From: Heterostelium multicystogenum
Lineage: Eukaryota > Evosea > Eumycetozoa > Acytosteliales > Acytosteliaceae
Assembly (NCBI GenBank): GCA_003667245.1
Contig: RCNN01000302.1
Span: 1 to 35,940, forward strand
DNA: 35,940 nucleotides
Reading direction: 5' to 3'
Shown: positions 22,632-35,940 of the stretch, piece after piece
Position numbering within the stretch: the first letter of the stretch is position 1
Layout of the letters: every line of letters starts with the position of its first letter
Program-made: the position numbers and the translations under genes
The notes under the pieces: generated by a model
Told to the model about the DNA's origin: nothing
The model's input: the letters and a program-made list of their open reading frames with translations, nothing else
Database searches by the model: none

Positions 22632-23841
22632 TTATTGGTCTGTTGATTCTGGAACTGCTTCTGGTGCTGTTGATGTTTCAACTTCTTTCTTTACTTTCTT
22701 GTTTTTCTTTTGCTCTTTTTTCGATGGCTTCTTTTCGTTGTGATTTAAAGTGTGCTTTCTTGGCTTGGTGGCAAAGGTGTATATAGTCTATCTACATCGT
22801 GTATCCAATAGACTGAACCTGATCCAGTCATTCCAAAGAGTGTATCTTTATCTTTCAATTTGCTAATACCCAACCATCTTGAATCTACTCTTAGTCCACT
22901 GAAGTGGTCGACAGTTCCTGCACCGTTCCAATCACCTGCAAGAATCTCTGAGTCCAAACCACCAAGATACAAAGCATTTGGGTATTTAGTTGAGAACTGT
23001 GCATTGGTGATCTCGTATTTCAAACAACCGGACCAATTACCCAAGTTAGTCCAACGACGACAATCGTAAACATGTACGGAACGTGATGCTCCACCAACTG
23101 CAACGTTCTGTCCATCGGTTGCAATCGTGTATAATACTTCGGAAGATGGTTGGAATCTCTGGACTACTGCATCTCGTGGTGCCAAGCTTGGATCGATTAT
23201 AATCAACTGATTGTGCTCTGTTACTGCCAGCAGTGATTGTTTACTTCCTGGATGCTGTACGTATGATATCTGTGTTGGGTTGTTTGCGAGCTGATTAGGT
23301 AGCGGTCAAGGTACCTTTGTTGAAGATATGAACTTGTCTCTGGAAATAACGAGCGACAGCAACGTTATCGACGTCGACTGGGTCAAACGAGAGACCCGAC
23401 CAACCAGACTCTGACTTTGCACCATAGCTGTTTGGTGCCACTGTATACAATGATGAACCGCTATTGTCAAACACCTCAAAAGGCACCCTTTGAATCGATA
23501 GCACCAAGACGCTCGTACTTCGAGCTTGCAACGAGTGATTGTATCTCTGATTTCAGTTGATTTGGTATTTCCGTCTCCTTCAGTTGATCAATGGTGATAG
23601 GAGTAGGGATACCCTCTATCTTTGTGAAACTCTTTACATAATCCACTGGAAATTCCACATCCAACTGAATGATACGATTGGCCGAGGCAATGAATGCTCG
23701 ATTCTCAGTGACAATGACAGCACGTTGCGAATTCAAGTAAGCAGGTGACAATGCATTTCCACCGAAAGTCTTTAGCTTTGAACAGAATATAGTGCAAGAT
23801 GGCTTCTCTTCTTTAGAAGCTGTGGTGCTATTCTCGTCCAT
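22632..23841 (-). CDS. WD40-like beta-propeller protein with Lys-rich tail
   Basis: Apparently a single exon of about 400 residues. The chain shows degenerate propeller blades (WSGLSFDPVDVDNVAVARYFQ; VLYTIATDGQNVAVGGASRS; TKYPNALYLGGLDSEILAGDW; KDTLFGMTGSGSVYWI). It ends in a charged, Lys/Glu-rich tail (KKEQKKNKKVKKEVETS...STDQ). No signal peptide or membrane helix is seen. Homopolymer errors near 23486-23488 (one extra C on the plus strand) and 23304-23305 (one extra G) split the frame. A third shift near 22780 separates the propeller from the tail. Blade sequences resemble nucleic-acid or complex-scaffold WD proteins, but no orthologue is recognised and function is open. Confidence 0.7.
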
Positions 23842-24241
23842 TCCAATGAAGCTGTTGTTTTGTTTGATGTATCGAAAGCAATTGAAATTTGATTAACAGG
23901 GGTGTAAGTCAGATTCGCAGGGATCACTTTAATTTAATCATAATCGTTTTAGCAGGATTCAAAATTTTCAAAAAAAGACACAGATCTTCTAAAATGTACA
24001 ATTTATGCATTTTCTGATGCCTATTGACAAAGGAACCAAATACCACACATTTTCTATCAGGATTCAACATACTTTTCCAAATTAATTTTTGATTTTTTTT
24101 TGATGCCATTATACTATTCAGGAAGGACAACTCTAATAAAGTCAGTCATTGTGTTGCTTACTTTTAATGGAATGCTAAAACAAGATAGATAGATTTACTA
24201 TAATATATATCTCTATCTCCATATCTATGTATTTTTAGAAA
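23842..24241. other. Divergent intergenic region
   Basis: Promoter region between the minus-strand WD40-like gene and plus-strand golvesin. A 68-codon minus-strand ORF (23924-24130, MSFLNSIMASKKNQK...) lies here. It is Lys-rich, of unknown family, and may be chance or a small gene. I do not call it a gene. Confidence 0.45.
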
Positions 24242-26054
24242 ATGAATAGCAATAATAGTAGTATAAATAGTAGTAATAATTATGATGGTGGAGGAGCTAG
24301 TATATCAAATAGAAATGGCACAATTAATAATAATAATAATATAAATGATGAGTTTGCTGCTTTACTTGAGTCATCGCCAATGACTTCACCAGCATCTTCA
24401 CCAAATAATAGCACTCGATTCCTAGAGGTTGTCAAATCGAAAAGAAAAATTCTCATTGCAACAAACAGGTGTTGCCGCTGATTGCTATGGTTTGTTTTGG
24501 CATCGATTGTAATTTCACTCGTCATCATTAGTCGTAACTATTCAGCAAACAACATGCCAGGCAATCAGACACCTTTTGTCGTAGCCATCGACAATGTCTT
24601 GCAACAAGTGGCAGAGGCATCACGACAACATCTCTTAAATATACACCAAGGTGTCATTACGAAACTAGATTTTGCCATTCTCGTTCTTAATCCTGTTGGA
24701 TCGTGGTCACTTGCAACCTACCACGGTGATATACTTTCAAACGCATCTAGATGTGTTTACCTACCATTTCTAGCTGCTGCCGTCAAGTAAGTCGAAGCAA
24801 GAATCTGATTGATAGAGCGAGTGCAGTCACTAACCTTTACATCAATGATAGTTGGTGTTTGGAATCGAATCAAGATCCTCATTGTATGCAGGTAGCAACA
24901 CAGCCAATGATGACAGATTATAGTTCTATACATGCAGGTATTGTTGTTGACGCAATTACCCATGCACCAAATGCACTATTCAAGTTTGCAAATGATACTG
25001 GCTTCGACCAATGGCTCAACAACAGAAAATATACCGAAAACTTTTTAGACTCCTATGGATTGCTTGGCAATCAAACAATTATGAACAAGATCTATCCATC
25101 AAATTCTGGACCAAGGTATTTAGAGAGAAACACTTTTGTCTGCTAATACAATTTACTAATTATAATATTTCTTAGTCCATCCTATGCAGAATTGATTGCG
25201 CAAAACTTGATGGGTTCCAAATCTAATGGATCCACTACATTCTGCTTTGTTGATGCTTTATGTTGTATTTGGTGGTGTTGTACCAGAAGGATGTGCATAT
25301 ATGACAGATCTACTGACGGAACAAACATTTTCAGATGCTACTTCACTTGGATTTGGACTACCTCCTGGATCCGTACTGCATTCAGTCTTGGGTACCAGCT
25401 CAACTGACGTCAATGAGATTGCCCATATAATTTTACCAAATGGCAGAGAGTTAATTATGTCAGTCTTTTCCAATGGATATCAAAATTTCGGAAATCCACC
25501 CTACCAATCATCAATCCTCGGTATATTCGCTGAAAATTTGATTCTTGGACTTAACTTAACCACTGGAAATCCAACACGTATTATTATGGACTCTGCACAG
25601 GCAACTGTTTCCCCCACTGGTGGTTGGAAAACAGGATACTCGATTCAGGCCTACAACAATTCCTATCTTTATATGGAGGGTGGCAATATCACACCCTACA
25701 GTGTTGTCTGGACCATTCCAATCAACACCACTGGTCTTTATGAAGTATGTATATGGTTCCCTGCAGCTGTGAATCAAACAAATGTTGCCATCTACACAGT
25801 AGCAACACAATCCAATGACAACAGACAATACGTTATCAACCAACAACACTATGGAGCACGTTGGATCCTCTTGGACTCATTCTATTTTTGTAAAGGGAAG
25901 CAATCCAATGGTACATATATCTAATACCAACATTCCAGCCGGTCAAATTGTTGTTGCTGACACTATTAAAGTGACAATGTGGCCAACTACCAATAATATT
26001 CCAGGAATGGCACCAAGCTATGTCAATGAGAATTACAACTATGCATACAATTAA
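24242..26054 (+). CDS. Golvesin-like type II membrane protein
   Basis: Two exons (24242-25115, 25176-26054; 60-bp intron), about 583 residues. A short Asn/Ser-rich cytosolic N terminus is followed by one membrane helix at about residues 78-100 (LPLIAM...FVLASIVISLVIIS). Next comes a lumenal beta-lactamase-like domain (about residues 115-410), then a C-terminal golvesin/Xly-type beta-sandwich (about residues 425-565; YSVVWTIPINTTGLYEVCIWFP, GARWILLDSFYF, IVVADTIKVTMW). Many N-x-S/T sites fit lumenal glycosylation. Golvesin marks Golgi and post-Golgi vesicles in Dictyostelium; the same location is inferred. The SxxK and KTG positions of the lactamase-like domain are not conserved. Frame breaks: near 24470 and 24490 (a compensating pair creating a false TGA at 24479), near 24786, at AA 25225-25226 and at GGG 25895-25897. 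Confidence 0.7.
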
Positions 26055-26192
26055 AATTATATAATTATTTATTTAAATAAGATAATAACACCTCCTAAAA
26101 TGATATAATAGATAATTATTTTATTTGGGAATAACAATAATAAAACGAAATTAAAGCAAAAATAGTATAGTTATAGATTAAAATTTATTGAT

Positions 26193-28173
<1,981 letters not shown>

Positions 28174-30445
28174 TTAGGCCGAAGGTATTGAAATTTCAGT
28201 TGTGTCTTTCTTGATGGCTGCCGAATTGGTTGATTGCTCTGCTTGATTTTCGATATTTGTATGTTTATTGCTGTTTGGTATGGTTACGGTTGTCTCTATC
28301 TTCAAATCAAGTTCAATTTCAATGTGTGGTTTGGTGGTGTTGTCATTGGTGGTGTTGTTGATAGTTGACTCAGAGTCAGTTGTTTCGGTGTTGTTGTTGG
28401 AGTCGGACGGTGTAGTGTAGTTCTTAGCTTGTGGGCCTTGATGAAGAATGTCAGGAGACATCCCATAGCTGCGCATGGTGTTGCTACAAGAATACCATGG
28501 ACAGAGACTTGGAGTAGGCATTCAGGATTTCTGTTTTATGGCTTGATCTTCAATCGAGTGAACAAACTCAACGTCGAATGAGTTGGTGTTGATAGAAAAG
28601 GAAGATCCAGTTTGTTGAGGTTGGCACGGAATTGAGAGTTGAGGATGGAGCTGAACAATGAGACACTGACCACACCACCAATCGTTCTGAAGAAACTTGT
28701 GGTAGCAGTAGCAATGGCAACATATTTATACTCAACAGAGTTTTGGACGATCATGGTCAGCACTTGCATGGTTAAACCAATACCGAATCCAATAAATAGC
28801 TGGTAGCCAATGTATTCGGCTTGAGTGGATTCAGGTGTCCAGTAGGACAACAAGAAAGTTCCAACGGTGAAAAACAAAGTTCCAACAACTGGATAGGTCT
28901 TATAGTGACCAAAGGATTGTAATTAGATATCCAGATATTGCACCCATCAATACCAATTCCCAGCATGGTTGGAAGAAGCTGTAATCCTGACATGGTTGCA
29001 CTCTTACCGATGACAATCTGGAAATAGAGAGGTATGTAGTAGATGACACCAAACATGATGAATCCCAAGAAAATGAGGTGAGGATTGAGAGGACATAGTT
29101 TCTGTTTGTAAACAAGTCCAATGGAATGATTGGATCATTAGTGAATTTGGCTTCATTCAGAATAAAGACACCAAGGAAGACTCCAGTTCCGACAAAGAGA
29201 CCAATCATGATAGGAGATGTCCAGCTGTAGACTTGACCACCCCAACTCAAAGCTAAAAGGAAACCAATGATACAAGTAACCGATGTGAGAGTTCCAATAA
29301 AATCTACACGTTTGATACCCATTCTAAAGGGAATCACTTCTTGTGAAAGTTTTAGTGCAAAGAATACAACTACCAAGGCAACTACACCAATAGGAATGTT
29401 TATCCAGAATGCCCAACGCCAGTTGACATTATCAGTGAATGAACCACCCACGAGTGGACCAATTACACTAGAAAGTGCATAAACACCACCAATTAAACCT
29501 TGGTACTTGCCACGTTGTCTCAGTGGAACAATCTCAGCCATGACAATCATAACTGCAGCCATCAATCCACCACCTCCAATACCTTGGATGGCACGGACAA
29601 TAATCAACATTGTCATTGAATTTGAGACGGCACACAAAAGTGAGCCAATTAAAAATGTAACCAAGGAGAAAAGCAGTGTAAGCTTCTTTCCAAAGATATC
29701 ACTGAATTTACCAAACAGCGGACTGATAGCAGTTGATGTGAGAAGATAGATGGTAATGACCCAGGACATCTGATCCATGCTTCCCAGGTCCTCAGCAATG
29801 GCTGGCAAGGCAGTTGCCACTATGGTCATGTCGAGCGAAGACAAGAACAGTGACATCATAAGACCAGAGAATATAATTAAAATGCTTCTTTGTGAGAGTT
29901 CGGGTGATTCCATAAAGGAATTTGATTTTCTGGAGGGCGAGGGGGAAGAGTCAACATTGGATATCTCTTCCAACGATGAGCTACCCTCGAAGCTTCCGTT
30001 TTCGTTTAGTTGTTGGTCCACGACGACTCTATTGATTTTTCCAGTGGAAGTTTGGTGTTGATTGACCGAGGCCGTAGAGTTCGATAGTGTTGCTAATGTT
30101 ACAGAGGATTGTGAATTTATTTGTTTCCAATGAATCGACTTGGAATGGATTTATTGTGTGTAAGATCTATTTCTTCGAGCTCGTCCTCCAACGACGAACC
30201 AGAAGAATATAAACTGTTACTACTATCAGTACTGCTATCACTTAAATAGATGGGATGTTCTGAAACTCCAGGTGGTGTAGGTGTATTAATTACAAAAATA
30301 TCGGAATGTGGAGATTTCATATCTTTCTCAGAGTTGTTGGTATTAAATGTAAAGTCATCTTGAGTTATCGATTCTCTTAGATGATTTTCAGTAGCTATCT
30401 CTACAAATAATCTATTTTTATTATTATTTTCTTCTTTATACCCAT
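28174..30445 (-). CDS. DHA2-type MFS transporter (14-TM drug:H+ antiporter family)
   Basis: Single exon of about 755 residues, reading from ATG 30445 (MG-YKEENNNKN...). An in-frame internal ATG at 30320 is an alternative start. A Ser/Thr/Asn-rich cytosolic N terminus of about 160 residues precedes the first helix with the DHA2 mark LDMTIVATALPAIAEDLG. Motif A follows (GKFSDIFGKK), then motif C and the hallmark VIGPLVGGSFTDNVNWRWAFWINIPIG. Further helices run to ATPCAAMGCLLTFFIK near 28440-28500, and then an Asn/Thr-rich tail. Homologues export drugs or other small molecules using the proton gradient; the substrate here is unknown. The frame is broken at about 30443, 30125, 29070, 28945, 28900, 28542, 28492 and 28435, denser than in neighbouring genes. 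Conserved helices are continuous once shifts are allowed, so error is favoured over decay, but less surely. Confidence 0.8.
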
Positions 30446-30534
30446 TTTGTTTGTTTTTTTTTTAATTTTAGTTTTAATTTAATGTGTCAAATTGAAGTTT
30501 TCCAATTTTTAGTTTTTTAAAAACTGGATAATTA

Positions 30535-30573
30535 ATTTATTATTATTATATTTATTTATTATTATTACTACTA

Positions 30574-30604
<31 letters not shown>

Positions 30605-30605
30605 A
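30535..30605. repeat. (TTA)n microsatellite
   Basis: Runs of TTA and TTTA units upstream of the MFS transporter gene. The array at 30578-30602 is pure TTA. Confidence 0.85.
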
Positions 30606-31968
30606 ATACAACATTAAAAAAATTTAAGAAAATATAAATATAATAATTTTTGTAAAATAGGAATTTCTTTATTAAATATTTATTATTTATTAATTATTAA
30701 TTATTTATTATTTATAAATATTAAATATTAAATATTATTATTTTATTAAACATTAAAAAACTAAAAAAAAGGAAGTTTAATAAAAAAGAGTAGGATTGTT
30801 GTTGAAACCTATTTTACAAAAAATAAAATATTGTATTTGATGTAATTTATATTGGTATAGGTATGTCCAGAAATTTGTATAATGAAAGTTAAAATACAAA
30901 TATATAAATTGATTGACAACAACGATAACTAATAAATAAAATTTAATTAATAATTAAAATAGATAGATAGATAGATAGATTAGAATCAATATGATTATTA
31001 TTAATATTAATATTCTGGTGTTAGGTATTGGTGTTTGATTAGGTTTGGTTTAGTTAAGGTATATCTTTAAAAGATGATGCTGTTTACAGTGTTTAGTATA
31101 ATGATGGGATTAGTAACTTTGAGATGTCTGTGTGAGTTAGTGAGTGTGTGAGTGGTGTGGATTCTATGAAATCAAAGTAGACAATTGATAGAGACAAGTA
31201 GTATCAGGAAAGCAGAGTAGTAAGAGTAAGTAGAGTGTTACTTATTCTGATGAGACAATATGATGATATAGTTGTTGATGCAATTCTATTGTTATGGATG
31301 ATATTAAAAGGTGGGTTGTTCAGTCTTCGCTGTCTGAGTAATTCTTTTATATTTTCTATACACAACAACAAACAATTGTCGACTTGAGCTATCAAGCACT
31401 AGTGAAATCAAAGTGATCGAAAATTTAAATACTGATTTAGTTTGAATGAATAAATATGTTTTGAATTTTCTATAGGTTTCTTTTGGGAAAGAAAGAGAAA
31501 TATTTGATAAGTTGAAATAGATATAAAATGTAGAATAAGAATAAGTTTTATTCTGATTGTTATTATTATCAATATCAAATGAGCACTGGAGAGACAGAAT
31601 AGGGTTGGAGGGGTTGTTCCTATAATAATATTAATATTACTGACTGACAGAAGAGTGGCTTAGTGTTAGTGAGAGATATCATATATGGAGAGAGAGGAGA
31701 GTTTGAGATATTTTATTGGAGAAAAGGAAGATTGGAAATTAATTCCATCCTTTTTGGCTTTTAAAATGATTGTTGGCAGCAACAGTAGGATGGTAGATTT
31801 TGAAATTTGTGTAAGAGCATATGTATTTAAATATAACTATGTTATATATAGTTATATTACCCCATCTTCGTCATACTGCCCTTTTTGTTGTTATGGTTTC
31901 TTTGCTTTGTTGAGTTGAGTTGATTTGAGTTGTTGTGTTGATGTGTTGAGGAGAGAGCGTTTAAAATA

Positions 31969-31984
31969 GACGTCATATATAAAA
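31969..31984 (+). promoter_or_regulatory. CRE-like site abutting a TATA box
   Basis: GACGTCA (31969-31975) is followed directly by TATATAAAA (31976-31984). This is a core-promoter-like arrangement, but no supported gene follows on the plus strand, so it may be chance or mark a non-coding transcript. Confidence 0.25.
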
Positions 31985-34464
31985 CAACAACTATTAGATA
32001 CTAATTAGAATTAAAGAGAGGACTGTACTTGACCTTACATTACATTAGATTACGACTGTTAATTGCTCACTATTTTTAATAAAGACAATAGCAACAACAA
32101 TAACAATCAGACCATTAATATTCAATTGCTACACAAAATACAATTTTAGAGAGAACATATGTCTTGGAACAATCGATAAATTAAACAACTTTTAGGAATA
32201 AAAACAATCCCGGTTTAGCTAACAACCTACTTTTACAAACTTTAAGAGACAGGATGTGTTGTCGTTTCCTTTGGATATAGTCCCACCAATTTGATACAAT
32301 AACATATCACACCGCTCAATCAGACAATCCAAAAACAAAATACATCAATCAATCTCTACCTAAATAGTTGAATCAACCAATATTTTGAGCCAAGGAAACA
32401 GCTCTACTCACACAAAACGTCATTACTAATAAAACTGCCGTAGTCAATGGTAAAGTTGTAAGTTAACACCAAATTTACACAACCAAATTTAATTATACAT
32501 AATGAAATAAACCATTTACCAAACAGTGTCAAATTTGATTGTTATATGTATATCAAGATATACTACATAAATGTAAATGATTGATAATCTTTATTCAGAT
32601 TGTATTATTTATTTAGTACTATCACCATATGATATCCTCCTCATGTTCTTCTTACTCATTTGTTACCAATCAAACCACCATCCAACTCCACTAGCCTATC
32701 TATTATCTATCTATCATATCTTTCTATCTACCCTGACTTTTTTGAATCATCTTTCTTTTATCAATTTATCTAATTCATTTCATCATCAAGATGGTTGTTG
32801 TTTTAAAAGTGTATTGTATTGTATTGTATCACAGTACGTTATACATGCATCTGTATGGTGTTAGGTATACATATTAATGCTAAGAAGTTGTTTTTTGTAC
32901 AAAAGCAGGCTGAAGAGTAATAACAAGAAATAGAATAAACAAAAATAATAGTCAGATAGATGACTTATTCATCCTACTACTATTGTCAATCACGCTTCAA
33001 CTGTTATTTATAGATGTGTTGTAGTGAGTGGCAAGTAATGATAAAAGTGTTAATATGTTGTGGTTAGTGGGAGTGATTGATGTGGTGTGGTGTGGAGTGT
33101 GCTGATGTATTTATCTAATAATTTTTTGATTGATGAAATAAATAGCCAGTTCGCTCAAATACACAATCGTTATCTATCTATTAGATGTAAATATTCGATA
33201 TTCAATTTTGTATGTTTGTTTGTATCTGTAGGTATTATTATATATATTTATTAATGTTATGTGGTTATAGCAGATACGATAAATTTATCTTTTCAAAGTT
33301 TAAAAGTAAAATCAATCAGTCAATCAGTAAATCAATCTGAATTATTTATGATTCATCAGTTCTTCTTTGATATTGATTATATTATCAAGTTTATTTCGCA
33401 CTAACTAAATTTAGTACTCCATCTCACTCATTCACACCCAGAGATTATTTATTACAAATAGAAAATTCCATTTCATTCAATTCAAATTCTGACAACATTA
33501 TTTATATCAAGACAACGATACGAAGGAAAAGAAACTGGTGTTACTATTATTTTTAAAATTGATAGTTGTTTCAATGTTATTTTATTGTCTATACTTTTTT
33601 ACCGAGTTGAACAATTGATGGTTATTTGTGTTACTAATTTTATTGTTGATTTTAAACTGATTGAATTCTTGAAGTTTAAAACAGTTAGGTCTGTTTCTGA
33701 CCTTTAACAAATTATAAATTATTGATTTTAAAATTAAAATATCTTAAATATTGTTTGAAATAAATTCAATTGGTTGTTAAATTATAACATTATAACATGT
33801 AGTATGGTTATAAACTTCTTAATATTCTATCCAATCGATCTATTCATTGTGAAGTAAGAAGAATAACTCTTTGTGGTCTATTTTGAATGTGTTAACAAGG
33901 ATACTCTAACATAATGACTATCAGAATATTTATTTATATTATTATGCAGTACATTTACTATCTATTAATTCAATCTTTTTATAATAAAGATTATAAGTGA
34001 TATTGAGATAAATGATGGTAAACATTGATAATTCAGTAGAATTTAAATAAGAACAATACATAAATAATGTGATCAAACAAAATACAAATAAAGGAATTTA
34101 CAAGAAAATAGAAATTGATTTGTAGTCCATACATATAAATAGTTGTAGAATAATCTTTACATTGAAATAAAATTGGAAAATAAGTTAATGGAGACATGTC
34201 TCTTGATGGTCTTTTCTTCAAGGAAATATAAAAGAGGACTAGTTCAGACTACGTCAGAACCAAATTAGTGATAGGTACAAATAAAATTTTAAAGAGAAAA
34301 AAAAAATATATAAGTGTTTTTAAATTGATTTATACTTTTATTAAATATTTTGAACATATAATAGAATAAAAGTTGGTAAGATTCTTCAAAAGTCTTGATC
34401 TAAATTTGAAACGATCAGTAGGGTTTTTCCTATTTTCATATCCATATAGTGGATATGGTTTAGG

Positions 34465-34527
34465 ATTTAATATCAGCATTGGAGGTGTTAATATCAATTT
34501 TGGATGATTTAATATAAGCATTGGAGG
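34465..34527. repeat. Two 42-bp-spaced copies of a 21-base repeat
   Basis: ATTTAATATCAGCATTGGAGG (34465-34485) recurs with one mismatch at 34507-34527. The 42-base period equals 14 codons. On the minus strand it encodes heptads PPMLILN-HPKLILT-PPMLILN within an 86-codon frame lacking an ATG; on the plus strand it reads Gly/Ile/Asn-rich with a stop. Either a small gene remnant or a non-coding duplication. Confidence 0.5.
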
Positions 34528-35251
34528 GTATATTATCCAAACTGTAGTACGATGTAAAAAATGATCAGTATTTACTTTCTTCTTACCCACTTGTTTGTTG
34601 TAGCTTACCGATTCTAACTATGAGAGTTAAATCGGATATCTTCTTGAAGAATCTTACCAATTATTACTATATTAAAATGTTAACATTTAATATATATATA
34701 TTTAAATATTATCAGTTATAGCTTTTTTGAAAACTAAAATCTTTTTTGTTTTGAACTTAAAATATTTGTTTGACCATAATATTAATTTTATAGCATTTTA
34801 AATGTAAAGTATGAATGTTGAAGTTCTATATTCTAAATACTAAAAACTCATCAGCAGAAAAACAAATGTTTTATTAATGTTAAATGACCAAAATCAAAGA
34901 CACAATATGTGTGTCCTAATTGGAAGTTAATTTAAATTATACTTTTGTAAGAAAGAGAAAATTAGAAACACTGTGGGAAATTACCTCTGCCTCAATTTAG
35001 CAGTAACTAGTTTTAAATGTTGTCAGCTTTGCCACCTATTTTGAGGATTAAATAGTTAAATTGAATTTAATTGAATTAGCTATTTTTATCAACTACTTTT
35101 CAATTTGTACAAATTCCCTGTGGTGTGGGCATTCGAGTGGCGCTGTCCTTTAATACACAGTCATTAAATTTTGAATTGGTCATTCACTAAGTTTAATTAA
35201 TTAAATTTAATTTATTATAATTAAATGAAAATTACTAATTAAATGGCTTGT

Positions 35252-35940
35252 TTAGTTGTTGGTCGTCTTGAAGAAGCTGGAATAGTTTGGAATCGATTCG
35301 ATATAGCTTAAAATGAAATCTTCCAAAAGAATAATATTCTCAGGTGACGTTCTAAACTAGTTTCGATGAAGATGATGTTCTTGAAAGTATTGAGAATGGG
35401 CCATGGTGGTGAGTGTTGCTGTGTTGAGTTGGTGGTGATGGAGGTGCTTGAATCAATCCTGATGAAGAGAGTGATGTTGAGTGAGAGATTCCGTTTGTAG
35501 TTTGGGTGTGCTGTGTTGTCCTTCCAGTGTCCATATCTTCACAAGCTTGTCTTTTGAGGAAGTAACCAATTGTTGTCACGGAAATGGAGCGAGAATATGG
35601 TTTCATGGTGTCCTCCAAATATGTTCTACACTGCGTTTGGCATTGTTTGTAGGATCCCACACATCTGATGACTCCTCCTTTGCCTGATGATATGATCTTA
35701 TATTCGGTCGTATTGTACACACCAGACCCAGAGCTTCTGCTGTGTTTCTTGTGGAACGAAGGTCGAGTTGTCTCTGCACTTCCTATATTCCCAGAGACGA
35801 ATGGAAACCATCGCCAGAACCACTCACTGCCTCTGTGCCAACAACACTAACACAGGAGACATCGTCATCGTGTCCTTGGAACACACGCACACATTGGGAT
35901 GTTCTGTATCCCAGACACGTGCAGTCCAATCTGCAGACAC
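35252..35940 (-). CDS. WD40-repeat protein, 3' part
   Basis: C-terminal part of a WD40 protein whose 5' end lies beyond the window. Blades read WTARVWDT, VFQGHDDDVSCVSV...SGSGDGVSIRLWEYR, YKIISSGKGGVIR (then MWDP-like), and LVTSSKDKLVKIWTLEGQ. A Ser/Thr/Pro/His-rich linker follows. A TAG at 35352 would end it at SSSSKLV. Removing one T from the TTT run beside it (35352-35356) extends the frame to a coherent tail (RTSPENIILLEDFILSYIES...FFKTTNN) ending at TAA 35252-35254, so I take the longer version. Several other one-base shifts occur in the window's last 500 bases. WD40 proteins are scaffolds; the specific role is unknown. Confidence 0.7.

Larger units (their letters stand above)
30446..35251. 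other. 4.8-kb AT-rich region without a convincing gene
   Basis: Starts with TTA/TTTA microsatellites (30535-30605) and TTTATTA tracts (30660-30760). A (GATA)n run at 30960-30980, GTGA/TGTG-rich stretches (31120-31160, 33055-33110) and a (GTATT)n run at 32810-32830 follow. ORFs of 60-95 codons at 31204-31395 (-), 31685-31918 (+), 32577-32864 (+) and 34033-34221 (-) are hydrophobic or low-complexity with no homology that I recognise. A 32400-32460 segment reads as a possible short exon ending at a GTAAGT donor, without partners. It may be regulatory DNA or carry unrecognised non-coding RNA. Confidence 0.55.

Noticed and set aside
31204..31395. 63-codon minus-strand ORF
   Set aside because: Low-complexity Leu/Thr composition and no supporting signals.
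32577..32864. 95-codon plus-strand ORF, hydrophobic, ATG start
   Set aside because: Composition is that of translated AT-rich pyrimidine tracts; no motif, no splice context and no recognisable family.

Overview
The window is nuclear DNA of a dictyostelid social amoeba. The evidence is AT-rich intergenic DNA, short introns (53-100 bp) with GTAAGT-like donors, poly-Gln/Asn/Ser tracts, a golvesin-like gene, a member of the HssA/2C/7E small-protein family, and a Pol III tRNA gene with an apparent retroelement insertion just downstream. The coding DNA is less AT-biased than I would expect for D. discoideum, so a different dictyostelid is likely. I cannot name the species.

Layout: (1) 1-1408 (+), 3' part of VPS18. 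(2) 1935-2243 (+), HssA-family small gene with a tiny first exon. (3) 2360-11814 (-), a six-exon gene for a protein of about 3,000 residues made of repeated ASH/MSP-like Ig-fold modules. (4) 12522-12941 (+), small membrane-protein relic. (5) 13660-17882 (+), C2CD5/CDP138 orthologue. (6) 18250-18830 (+), divergent eIF5A, followed by a GC-rich hairpin. (7) 19643-20073, tRNA-Pro(UGG) on the minus strand with a 277-bp poly(A)-tailed insertion flanked by a 13-bp direct repeat, 58 bp past the tRNA 3' end. (8) 21444-22320 (+), three-helix membrane protein. (9) 22632-23841 (-), WD40-like protein. (10) 24242-26054 (+), golvesin-like type II membrane protein. (11) 26193-27559 (-), enolase. (12) 28174-30445 (-), DHA2-type MFS transporter. 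(13) 30446-35251, a 4.8-kb AT-rich stretch with no convincing gene. (14) 35252-35940 (-), 3' part of a WD40 protein.

Almost every gene, including essential ones such as enolase, eIF5A and VPS18, is broken by single-base frameshifts, most of them in homopolymer runs (CC, TTTTT, AAA, GGG). Repairing the run length restores continuous conserved reading frames. I read this as sequencing or assembly error and do not call these genes pseudogenes. Coordinates below span whole genes including introns, and frameshift sites are listed per gene.

The genes do not form one pathway. Membrane traffic recurs: VPS18 (HOPS/CORVET), golvesin (Golgi and post-Golgi vesicles) and C2CD5 (vesicle fusion). The most unusual elements are the tRNA-linked insertion, the giant ASH-repeat protein, the eIF5A hypusine-site variant with its 3' hairpin, and the golvesin lumenal domain that looks like a catalytically dead beta-lactamase.
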